This document shows, piece after piece, positions 18,901 through 25,611 of a stretch of DNA of 52,912 bases (positions are counted from its first letter, which is position 1; each line of letters opens with the position of its first letter). The notes below the pieces were generated by a model, which had not been told where the DNA came from, made no database searches, and saw only the letters and a program-made list of their open reading frames with translations. The translations under genes and the position numbers were made by a program. Source of the DNA: an uncultured Bacteroidales bacterium (lineage in GTDB: Bacteria > Bacteroidota > Bacteroidia > Bacteroidales > UBA932); contig CAMCFO010000016.1 in the NCBI GenBank assembly GCA_945874155.1, forward strand, positions 1-52,912, in the 5' to 3' direction.

Positions 18901-18954
18901 AGAGCACAGCAACAGGCACAATAGTACCCCGGCTATTTTCAAATAAGAATGCAT
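15904..18954 (-). CDS. SusC/RagA-family TonB-dependent transporter (second system)
   Basis: A protein of 1016 residues. Signal peptide to about residue 23 (FGLYAQ), carboxypeptidase-regulatory-like domain (VAGKVVDEDGEPLSGASVYLRG), TonB-box area around IETAVVKAHQN, plug with PLYVLDGQV and ILKDAAACALYGTKAANGV, then the barrel ending ...LTFNLSLSF. It is the first gene of an operon continuing into susD, a lipoprotein and an M16 peptidase. The partner peptidase and the lack of any carbohydrate enzyme suggest oligopeptide import rather than glycan import; this is inference from context. Confidence 0.92.
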   Translation of the reverse strand: MHSYLKIAGVLLCLLLCSFGLYAQGGANVVVAGKVVDEDGEPLSGASVYLRGKPEKGTATDVNGYFFLEFKNGRGIYIEASFVGMKTGSVEFTGQKEVEIVLKYDSAFIETAVVKAHQNINDLDIRAKAGVVNEVDVKRMLDKPVVDLSLSLQGASPGLVVTSRGDLGSKPEIRIRGNSSFRKGDVANEPLYVLDGQVISSDAFMTLNPQDIADIKILKDAAACALYGTKAANGVIEITSMRGTEGETLVTYNANVGVTFRGRRGVQMMDTDEKLELERRLKNESAPGYRYSEDYYRRYFSSSPDLEKMIAEGKAKLDELRKTNTDWFKVLLRNDIYQKHNLSVRGGNQKTSYYASVNYSYQGGQIPGNDVNRFSGRVSLDQAIGTKGYVSASFSGGYSKANSPNSSSYSPSSLIYQLNPYESPESGELWSYPNRSYKDLVYQYQRTSTEKRFGGTLSLNLEPLEGLSVAGVAGLDYVLSESLDLTPATSYEEQHSGAAENEKGRLSKSKNGNANVTTNVRVNYNKVIGKHDITVGANTDFYMDDMDLMSITGYGVGNQMSAAAINQAIEGNRKLSTSNMHERTAQVGIGVLGGYCYDETYDLFGTYKADASSILPKDKRWNAAWAVGAGWNLKSYFKDWDAVSALRLKASYGRTASLAGISPSLAQATFTYLNDSYGDSRLFELMSLYNNSLKPEQTVSTEVGMSLGFIDRINLEVGWYDRRTEDALLDVPIPSSNGFATLKRNIGVLSNMGVEASLNVNILNMNDLHLNLKGTVAYNYNKVIDLYDGDRLYTSEDAIIPDFEVGKSYDMLYGPVSLGLDPMVGLPVFKGADGSEIPATGKLTREDMVALGHSVPPWSGTINLSFTWKSLEFDADFYYVLGGIKAYAYSYVRYYDDANRNAVKGQVENMWFQKGDEGKIYHTPWFSSSAIENMTSWPNSKSIGSSDYLRLSMLSLRYRFSKRELAWTKGIIKYANVAIQGSNLFTITRYRESDPESGSFIGAQQPVLTFNLSLSF

Positions 18955-19022
18955 CAGGTCGTCTGCACATGCACTTCCTTCTTACGGGCATAATCCCTTG
19001 TAACGGAAGGCATAATTAAAAC

Positions 19023-19072
19023 ACTTGTCACCCCTGATTGCCCGTTCTTGCGGCAATCTCGGAATGACAAGT
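19023..19072. repeat. Nested palindrome between malQ and the second susC
   Basis: Outer arms ACTTGTCA (19023-19030) and TGACAAGT (19065-19072) pair perfectly, and inside them GATTGCC (19036-19042) pairs with GGCAATC (19052-19058). On the minus strand the outer stem is followed by GTTTTAATT, so it could terminate malQ transcripts. The candidate susC promoter lies just upstream, so the palindrome would also form the 5' end of the susC leader. The TGTCATTCCGAG start resembles palindromic repeats scattered in many genomes. Confidence 0.6.
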
Positions 19073-19076
19073 TGCG

Positions 19077-19109
19077 AAAATATAAAATCGTGCAGATATA
19101 ACCAACAAA
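19077..19109 (-). promoter_or_regulatory. Candidate promoter of the second SusCD-peptidase operon
   Basis: On the minus strand TTTG (19106-19109) is followed after 21 bases by TATATTTT (19077-19084), one base off TAnnTTTG. Transcription would start near 19070 and give a leader of about 115 bases that begins with the nested palindrome at 19023-19072. Confidence 0.45.
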
Positions 19110-19115
19110 TCAGGG

Positions 19116-21545
19116 CTATTTTCTGCCAGAATCAGTCACCATTTCGGCAATTTTGGCATTATACCCCTTCTGAGCGAGCAGTCCTTCGATGTTGATGTGC
19201 ATACGGTAGCGCCAATAGTGGCGGCTGATTGCAGGCACGTTGATACGCTCGGAGGCAGGGTCTTCGCAGCGCAGGGAACCGTCTATGGACAGCCAGTCCT
19301 GAAGCGGAAGTATGGTGAGCATAGCCGGTGACTTGAGGTGGTCGTCCACTATTCTCTCGCAGAGCCAAGGCTCGCAGAAATAAGGCGCCTGACCCGGATA
19401 CATAGTGTTGTAGAACCTCTGGGACACGGCCCTGTCCTCTTCCCACCAAGCACGTACAGGATTCATATCGTGGGTGGAGGTGGTGCATACGCAGAAATAA
19501 GGGTAATGGGCCGGGTTTCCGAATTCCACCTTGGTACTCTTCGGCATTCTCTGAATTTCGAGGGAGAGTATCTTGAGTTCGTCCATTACCGAAGCCACGC
19601 AGTCCGGAATCATTCCGAGGTCCTCACCGCAGGCAAGCATCTGGGTGGCGTGCAGGAGTGAAGGCAATTTGCGCATTGCGGAATCCCTCCAGAAGGCATT
19701 GTGGCGGCGGTAGAAGAAATCATCGTGGAGGCGGTTGAAAGCCCGCTGGCGATGCCCGTCGAGATTGCGGTAGGTGGAGGTGTTCTGTGCGGAGATTCTC
19801 GGATGCCAATAGCCCTTCATTACCGGGTCTTCAACGAAAAGCACGTCTGTAGGGCCGTCAGGACCAGGTGTGACACATTCACCGGCTGCCACATCGAAGC
19901 CCATGAACATCAGCTCGTCCGTAGGATAAGGCAGGGCAGGGCTGAAATGGCCGAGCAGACCGCTCTTCTGAGCCAGAGGAATTTCCCAGATTCTGAAGAA
20001 ACCGAGTATGTGGTCTATTCTGAAAAGGTCGAAATATTCGGACATCTTCTGCATCCTCGCCTTCCACCAGGCATAGCCGTCCTTGGACATTTCATCCCAG
20101 TTGTAGGTCGGGAAGCCCCAGTTCTGACCGTCGGCAGAGAAAGCATCAGGCGGTGCACCTGCGCAGGAGTCCATATTGAAAAGATGAGGATATTGCCAGG
20201 CATCCACGCTGGTGCGGGAAATGCCTATCGGCAGGTCGCCCTTGAGCACAACTCCCTTTTCGCAGGCATAGGCGCGAACTTCCTTCATCTGGGAATCAAG
20301 ATGATACTGGACATAGCACCAGAAATTCACATCATCGGCATAGACCTCGCAGCATTTCTGCAGAACTTCGTCAGAATAAACGGCATACTCGCCCCATTTT
20401 GCAAATTCAGCTGTACCGAAGGCATCTCGCAGGGCGCAAAAAGCCGCATAAGGACGGAGCCAACTAAGATTGTTGATGTAAAAACTGCGATATGCAACAG
20501 TATCTGAAAGTTTGGAAAAATCCTTCTTGAAGGCAGCCCGGAGCATCTTCAGTTTCTCGGTGTTGACTCTTTCGTAATCCACCTGCTTGAGGGAGTTGAG
20601 TTCCTTCTGGAGTTTCTTCGCAGCAGGGCTGAGTTTCACTCCGGCAGCCTGCAGGTTGATGAACTGGGGATGCAGGGCAAAGGTGGAATTGGCATTGTAC
20701 GGATAAGAGTCTGTCCAGGTGCCAGTCATAGTGGTGTCGTTGATAGGCAGGAGCTGGAGCACAGACTGACGGGTGATGACAGCCCAGTCAATCATTTTCT
20801 TGAGGTCATAGAACTCTCCCACTCCGAAGTCATCCTCGCTCCTGAGAGAGAACACCGGAATTGCCGTGCCGGCTCCCCTCCATCTCCTCAGGCCGAAACG
20901 ATGTGCCCCGTCAGCTATGATGGTAAATTTGCCGTCTGTACGCAGCACTCTGTTGTCACCGCCTTCCCACTGCTTGATTTCCAAGGTATTGGCATCAGCA
21001 ATGACGAGTTTGTATTCAAACGGCTCCTTTGCATCCACAGCAATGGTCCACTGCGGGAAATTGGACGAATCCAGCGGCAACACCTTATTCCAGTTGTCCA
21101 TAAACTTGCCGTTCCCGACCAGAGCCAGAGTTTCGTCCCTTGCCACTACAGGCATATCCACGACTATGAGGGCTGTGCCTTTGGATATCAGGCTTCCCGG
21201 AATTTCCTCATCCGACTTGCGTGAAAAGATGCCGTCGGTGAAGGCGGAAGCATAGAAAGGCGCATCCACAGGCTGGTCCATCCACCTGTCCCTCACCGTC
21301 AATGAGGCAGATGCCGATGTTCCTGCAACGTGCAGGGAGTGATGTTTCCATTCCCTTCTGCGGGACCCGTCGGCACGAACCACCCGGTAGCCGTATTCCT
21401 CCAGATGCTCAGCCTTGACGCCGCTCACTTTCACGGCCCAGAGCCCGTTTCCATTGCCCTTCATAGGTATTTCCTTACCCGAAAGCAAGAGCACGAGGGA
21501 TTCTCCCCAGACCGTCTTGTATTCAATCGAAAAATTTACAACCAT
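19116..21545 (-). CDS. malQ: 4-alpha-glucanotransferase (amylomaltase, GH77) with N-terminal CBM20-like domains
   Basis: A cytoplasmic protein of 809 residues. Two N-terminal starch-binding (CBM20-like) modules, about 1-95 and 125-215 (ETLALVGNGKFMDNWN in the second), precede the GH77 domain from about 225. Catalytic residues are visible: nucleophile D511 (LFRIDHILGFFRIWE), acid/base E641 (CGEDLGMIPDC) and stabiliser D693 (TSTHDMNPVRAWWE). The long two-CBM form is typical of Bacteroidetes and plant DPE2 enzymes. It transfers alpha-1,4-glucan segments between maltodextrins and releases glucose. It lies 12 bases after the MFS gene, so the two are probably co-transcribed, and the nearby Sus-like operon would supply substrate. 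Confidence 0.95.
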   Translation of the reverse strand: MVVNFSIEYKTVWGESLVLLLSGKEIPMKGNGNGLWAVKVSGVKAEHLEEYGYRVVRADGSRRREWKHHSLHVAGTSASASLTVRDRWMDQPVDAPFYASAFTDGIFSRKSDEEIPGSLISKGTALIVVDMPVVARDETLALVGNGKFMDNWNKVLPLDSSNFPQWTIAVDAKEPFEYKLVIADANTLEIKQWEGGDNRVLRTDGKFTIIADGAHRFGLRRWRGAGTAIPVFSLRSEDDFGVGEFYDLKKMIDWAVITRQSVLQLLPINDTTMTGTWTDSYPYNANSTFALHPQFINLQAAGVKLSPAAKKLQKELNSLKQVDYERVNTEKLKMLRAAFKKDFSKLSDTVAYRSFYINNLSWLRPYAAFCALRDAFGTAEFAKWGEYAVYSDEVLQKCCEVYADDVNFWCYVQYHLDSQMKEVRAYACEKGVVLKGDLPIGISRTSVDAWQYPHLFNMDSCAGAPPDAFSADGQNWGFPTYNWDEMSKDGYAWWKARMQKMSEYFDLFRIDHILGFFRIWEIPLAQKSGLLGHFSPALPYPTDELMFMGFDVAAGECVTPGPDGPTDVLFVEDPVMKGYWHPRISAQNTSTYRNLDGHRQRAFNRLHDDFFYRRHNAFWRDSAMRKLPSLLHATQMLACGEDLGMIPDCVASVMDELKILSLEIQRMPKSTKVEFGNPAHYPYFCVCTTSTHDMNPVRAWWEEDRAVSQRFYNTMYPGQAPYFCEPWLCERIVDDHLKSPAMLTILPLQDWLSIDGSLRCEDPASERINVPAISRHYWRYRMHINIEGLLAQKGYNAKIAEMVTDSGRK

Positions 21546-21557
21546 AAGTTTTAGTGT

Positions 21558-22904
21558 TTATTTTGTTTTGATTTTATTCCAATAGAGCACCGGGAGCAGG
21601 GTTGCCACGACTGCTGCTGCAATCCAGAAAATGGCAGCTGCGGTAAAATCGTTCTCCCCGGCCTGGATGAGATATCCGCTGAGCACATCCTGCAACGAGG
21701 CAGCCACGTAGCTGGATATTCCCACCACCCCGAGAGCCGCCCCGGTTGCCTTGCGCGGCACTATGTCTATGGCCATAAGCCCCGCCACAATGCAGTAAAG
21801 CACCCCGACTCCGAAATTAAACAGGGTCACATAGACCAGATTCAGGACATACCCGCCTCCAGTGAACAGAAAAAGGGAAAGGGACGCGACAGCAAGTAGC
21901 CCGGAAATGAGGGCCGGCCACATCCTGTCACCCCTGAATATGCGGTCGGAAATAAGGCCGGCAGAGGTGGTGCCGGAAAGACCTCCCACGAGTGCCGCCA
22001 AAGCCACAAGGCTGGATGCCTGCTCCAGTTCGAAGAGTTTGGCCTTCTGCAGGAAGAGCACTCCCCAACCAGTTATGGCATATTTGGTTATGTAGATGAA
22101 TGCGGATGAGATGGCTATTATCCATATTCCCGGATGCCTCAACACCCTTCTCTGAAGCAGAAGGGTCTTCATATTGTCTTCAGGTTTCGCATTTTCCCGG
22201 GCCAGCTTCTGCACCGGAGAGAGGCCGCAACTTTCAGGAGTATCCTTGACTGTGTAAAATATCAGCAGTGACCCGGCAAAACCTATGACTCCGGCCACGA
22301 GGAAGCCCCATTCCCAGCCCCAGCGGGCCACCACTGCGGCGGTGACTATGAAGGATATGAACTCCCCGAGATAGGGGCTGGTGGAGAAAATGCTGTACCA
22401 GGTGCCTCTGGAGGAGGTGGGGAACCATCTGGAGAGGTTGATGACTCCGGGAGCCGGGCCCATAGACTGGAACCATCCGTTCAAGCCCCACAGAATAAGG
22501 GCTATGACAAAGAGTACCGAATGAGGCAGACCGGCTTTTGCGCAGAACAGACCGGCAAGAGCTATGAGCAGATTCACCAGGGAAGATGCCAGAAGGCCGA
22601 AACCCATAAACCTGCGTATATTGCAATAGTCGGCGATGAAACCGTTCAGAAATTTGCCGAAGGCGTAAATCAGCAGCAGAGCCGAGCCTATGAGCCCCAA
22701 CTCCCCTGCGGTAAGCACCCCTGCATCAATCATAGGCTGTTTAACCACCCCGAGGCTCATACGGCAGACGTAATAGATGCTGTATCCGACAGTTGCTCCC
22801 CAGAACGTGGTCTGACGAAGCCTGCGATAGACTCCATCCTCTTTGTCGGCATCCACCTTGACCGGCGAAGGCTTGCTTATCCTAAAAAAATTATATATTC
22901 CCAT
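21558..22904 (-). CDS. MFS transporter of the organophosphate:phosphate antiporter group (GlpT/UhpC-like)
   Basis: A protein of 448 residues with about 12 membrane segments. The N-terminal stretch RRLRQTTFWGATVGYSIYYV and RMSLGVVKQPMI, plus the loop LNGFIADYCNIRRFM and GWFQSMGPAPGVINLSRWF, match the OPA subgroup (GlpT, UhpT, UhpC). Candidate cargo is a sugar phosphate or glycerol phosphate; a UhpC-like sensing role is less likely because no UhpAB partner is nearby. The gene immediately precedes malQ. It has its own 132-base upstream gap, holding a 6-bp hairpin (22944-22949 with 22958-22963). Confidence 0.82.
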   Translation of the reverse strand: MGIYNFFRISKPSPVKVDADKEDGVYRRLRQTTFWGATVGYSIYYVCRMSLGVVKQPMIDAGVLTAGELGLIGSALLLIYAFGKFLNGFIADYCNIRRFMGFGLLASSLVNLLIALAGLFCAKAGLPHSVLFVIALILWGLNGWFQSMGPAPGVINLSRWFPTSSRGTWYSIFSTSPYLGEFISFIVTAAVVARWGWEWGFLVAGVIGFAGSLLIFYTVKDTPESCGLSPVQKLARENAKPEDNMKTLLLQRRVLRHPGIWIIAISSAFIYITKYAITGWGVLFLQKAKLFELEQASSLVALAALVGGLSGTTSAGLISDRIFRGDRMWPALISGLLAVASLSLFLFTGGGYVLNLVYVTLFNFGVGVLYCIVAGLMAIDIVPRKATGAALGVVGISSYVAASLQDVLSGYLIQAGENDFTAAAIFWIAAAVVATLLPVLYWNKIKTK

Positions 22905-23036
22905 AGTCTTTTGGGGAAAATACTAAAAATCAAATCCTTCTGCCTGCGGTCAGGTTGCCGCAGACACGGACTTGGCATACAAACTTAAAAATATTCCGCT
23001 TAATATCCACACGCCCCGGCAGGAAAGCAGGATGAA

Positions 23037-23516
23037 TTACCTTTTCCACTGGATGTAAGGATGTTTTCTGAGGGATGAATTGTAATATCTGGAATCTCCC
23101 GTAACCTCTTGCCCCAGCCAGTCCGGCTTTTCGAATGCCTCGTCTTCCGAGGACAGTTCCACCTCCGCCATCACCAGCCCCTCATTGTCTCCGAAGAATT
23201 CGTCAACCTCGAAGGTGTGGCCGGCAAAAGGCACGAAATAGCGGTCCTTTTCGATGACCCCGCCCTCGCATATTCCCAAAAGGGCAAGCGCATCCTTGCC
23301 CGGGATTTCCATTTCCCACTCAAACCTGGACATTCCGCTTGCGGAACCCGAGCCCTTGATTGTGAGGTAGGCCTTGTCGTCGGCAATACGCACCCTGACT
23401 GTCTTTGCGGGAGGCGAAGTGATGTATCCCTGCACGAAATGACTGCATCCGGTGGCTTGGGCCTTGAATTCCGGGGACTTAACAAGGAATTTGCGTTCAA
23501 TTTCTATATGATTCAT
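23037..23516 (-). CDS. CYTH-domain protein (triphosphate tunnel phosphatase-like)
   Basis: A protein of 159 residues forming a single CYTH domain. The signature ExExK is at the N-terminus (E5, E7, K9 in IEIERKFLV). Charged strand motifs that line the tunnel follow: TVRVRIADDKAYLTIKG, RFEWEMEIP, EVDEF and MAEVELSSEDE. CYTH proteins hydrolyse inorganic triphosphate or related triphosphates with a divalent metal, and a few are adenylate cyclases. Length fits the bacterial single-domain type. It follows rsgA by 39 bases and may be co-transcribed with it. Confidence 0.88.
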   Translation of the reverse strand: MNHIEIERKFLVKSPEFKAQATGCSHFVQGYITSPPAKTVRVRIADDKAYLTIKGSGSASGMSRFEWEMEIPGKDALALLGICEGGVIEKDRYFVPFAGHTFEVDEFFGDNEGLVMAEVELSSEDEAFEKPDWLGQEVTGDSRYYNSSLRKHPYIQWKR

Positions 23517-23555
23517 ATCCGATTGTTTGTGGGGCTGACCTTTCCGAAGGCGCTC

Positions 23556-24527
23556 CTATCTGTATTTTTTGTATTCATCCAGCATCCCGAGATAGGAATT
23601 GTATCTTTCCTGACTCATAATCCCTTGTTCCACAGCCTCTTTCACAGCGCAACCGGGCTCGTGCACGTGGGTACAGGGCGTGAAGCGGCAGTCCTGGGAA
23701 AGTCTGAGCATCTCCGGGAAGTAGCGGGCTATTTCGTCAGCTTCCACGTCCACCAGACCGAAACCTCTGATGCCGGGAGTGTCTATGACAAAGGCCTCTC
23801 CGCCCCTGAGCGGATACATTTCATAGAAAGTGGTGGTGTGGCGCCCCTGCAGATGGGCATTGGATATTTCTGCCGTGCGGGGGTTGAGATCCGGGTCCAG
23901 AGCCTTGATGAGCGAAGACTTGCCCACCCCGGATACCCCGGAAAACAATATGACCGGAGGAGTCCCTTCTTCCGTGGGAGCAGTGCAGGATTGCAGCAGT
24001 TCCCCGATGCCGGAACCAGCTGTCGCCGAAACTTCAATTATCTCATATCCTGCCCCTTCGTATATCTGGTGGAAACGCTCCCGCAAGTCTGCGAAATCTT
24101 CGGCAAACTCGTTCAGAATGTCGCATTTGTTCAGGACTATGACCGGTTTCACCCCATAAAGTTCGCAGGTGACCAGCAGACGGTCCAGAAACTGCATCTT
24201 CACTTCCGGAAATGCGAGGGTGACGATAAGATAGGCCCTGTCCAGATTGGCCGCGATGATATGGGCCTGACGGCTGAGATTGACTGATTTGCGGATGATA
24301 TAATTGCTTCGGGGGAAAATGCGTCTTATGACAGCCGGATGCTCGGGAGTGATTTCAGACTCGGCGTAATATTCCACCCTGTCCCCCACCGCCACAGGAT
24401 TGGTGGCAGTGCTTCCCGCAAGCCGCAGATTGCCCCTGAGCACTGCCGGGAAGAGTTCCCATTCGGGAAGCGAGGCAAGCAGATAATGGCTGCCCGTATG
24501 TTTTACTACCGTTGCTGTTCCTTCCAT
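23556..24527 (-). CDS. rsgA: Ribosome small-subunit-dependent GTPase RsgA
   Basis: A protein of 323 residues. An N-terminal OB-fold (about 1-75) is followed by a circularly permuted GTPase: G4 NKCD (133-136) comes before G1 SGVSGVGKSS (P-loop Lys 203) and G3 DTPGIRGFG. The C-terminal zinc knuckle has the expected spacing CRFTPCTHVHEPGC (Cys, Cys, His, Cys). It assists late 30S maturation and releases from the subunit on GTP hydrolysis. A TAnnTTTG box at 24555-24562 gives a short leader. Confidence 0.96.
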   Translation of the reverse strand: MEGTATVVKHTGSHYLLASLPEWELFPAVLRGNLRLAGSTATNPVAVGDRVEYYAESEITPEHPAVIRRIFPRSNYIIRKSVNLSRQAHIIAANLDRAYLIVTLAFPEVKMQFLDRLLVTCELYGVKPVIVLNKCDILNEFAEDFADLRERFHQIYEGAGYEIIEVSATAGSGIGELLQSCTAPTEEGTPPVILFSGVSGVGKSSLIKALDPDLNPRTAEISNAHLQGRHTTTFYEMYPLRGGEAFVIDTPGIRGFGLVDVEADEIARYFPEMLRLSQDCRFTPCTHVHEPGCAVKEAVEQGIMSQERYNSYLGMLDEYKKYR

Positions 24528-24554
24528 GGCATCGTCTTGAAAAATTGCAGGGGC

Positions 24555-24562
24555 AAATATAG
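24555..24562 (-). promoter_or_regulatory. Promoter -7 box of rsgA
   Basis: Minus-strand TATATTTG, an exact TAnnTTTG match, about 28 bases before the rsgA ATG. The -33 partner is poor. Confidence 0.55.
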
Positions 24563-24570
24563 TAAAAACT

Positions 24571-24603
24571 TGGCTGGCCAGCCGAATAATTCATTACCTT
24601 TGC
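24571..24603 (+). promoter_or_regulatory. Promoter of the prenyl synthase-U32 operon, overlapping a 12-bp palindrome
   Basis: TTGG (24571-24574) and TACCTTTG (24596-24603, exact TAnnTTTG) are 21 bases apart; the ATG is 20 bases further. A perfect palindrome GGCTGGCCAGCC (24573-24584) overlaps the -33 side and lies between this promoter and the divergent rsgA box, a position suited to an operator. Confidence 0.6.
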
Positions 24604-24623
24604 GTTTCCAAAGACTAAGAACT

Positions 24624-25604
24624 ATGATTTCAGAACAGCAGATCGACCTCGCCATCGAGAAACTTTTCGGCGAATTGACATTTACGGCAACCCCTGCAGG
24701 CCTGTATGACCCGCTGAGATATATGATTGAAATAGGCGGAAAAAGGATTCGTCCGCGTCTGTGCCTCATTGCTTATTCCCTTTTCAAGGACAATCTCACC
24801 GAAGATATACTGCGTCCTGCTGCAGCCCTTGAGGTCTTCCACAGTTTCACCCTCATCCACGACGACATAATGGACAATGCTCCGGTAAGGCGGGGTGTCC
24901 CGACAGTCTGGAAGAAGTGGGGAGAGAACCAGGCCATACTGTCCGGAGACTCGATGTGCATAGAGAGTTACCGGCTGCTTTCCGGATGCCCTGCCGAGGC
25001 TCTTCCAAAGGTGCTGAAATTGTTTTCGGACACGGCCGCACAGGTTTGCGACGGTCAGCAGTACGATATGGAATTTGAGGAGAGGGAGTCAGTGGAGATG
25101 GACGAATATATGATGATGATAGGTCTGAAAACAGCGGTTCTGATTGCCTGTGCGGCGAAAATGGGTGCTCTTGTGGCAGGGGCTTCCGCATCGGATGCCG
25201 ATTTGCTCTACCGCTATGGATATTCACTGGGACTGGCATTCCAGGTTGCTGACGATTACCTCGACACTTTCGGAGACCAGAGCGTTTTCGGCAAAGCAAT
25301 AGGCGGAGACATAGTCAACAACAAAAAGAGTTGGCTGCTGACCAGGGCCTACGCGGATCCGGCTTTGCGCGAAAGGCTGGATGCCGCATTGCTTATGTCC
25401 ATTGACACCGAAGATGCTCAGCGTCTTAAGATTGAGACAGTCAGGAATATATATATGGAAGCGGGCGTAGGGGAAGCGGCAAAGGCTGAAATCATCAGGC
25501 TGCACAATGAGGCTCTGGAATATGCCGCAGCCCTGAATATTGATGCCGAAGGACACTCTAAACTTGAACATTATGCCAAATCGCTCTTGGGAAGGGCAAA
25601 ATAA
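24624..25604 (+). CDS. Trans-isoprenyl diphosphate synthase (polyprenyl synthetase family)
   Basis: A protein of 326 residues. The first Asp-rich motif is DDIMDNAPVRRG and the second DDYLDTFGD; GGKRIRPRL near residue 35 binds isopentenyl diphosphate. It condenses IPP with allylic diphosphates to give FPP, GGPP or a longer chain for quinones and lipid carriers. Chain length cannot be decided here. The ATG at 24624 is chosen because longer in-frame starts would run through the promoter. The downstream U32 gene begins seven bases after the stop. Confidence 0.92.
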   Translation: MISEQQIDLAIEKLFGELTFTATPAGLYDPLRYMIEIGGKRIRPRLCLIAYSLFKDNLTEDILRPAAALEVFHSFTLIHDDIMDNAPVRRGVPTVWKKWGENQAILSGDSMCIESYRLLSGCPAEALPKVLKLFSDTAAQVCDGQQYDMEFEERESVEMDEYMMMIGLKTAVLIACAAKMGALVAGASASDADLLYRYGYSLGLAFQVADDYLDTFGDQSVFGKAIGGDIVNNKKSWLLTRAYADPALRERLDAALLMSIDTEDAQRLKIETVRNIYMEAGVGEAAKAEIIRLHNEALEYAAALNIDAEGHSKLEHYAKSLLGRAK

Positions 25605-25611
25605 GTTGCTG

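Noticed and set aside
22944..22963. CTGCGG/CCGCAG hairpin before the OPA transporter as a terminator of the CYTH gene
   Set aside because: Only 6 bp and no T-run in the direction of transcription; it is not strong enough to call.
23109..24287. 392-codon plus-strand open frame across the CYTH and rsgA genes
   Set aside because: Both minus-strand genes have full diagnostic motifs; the antisense frame has none.
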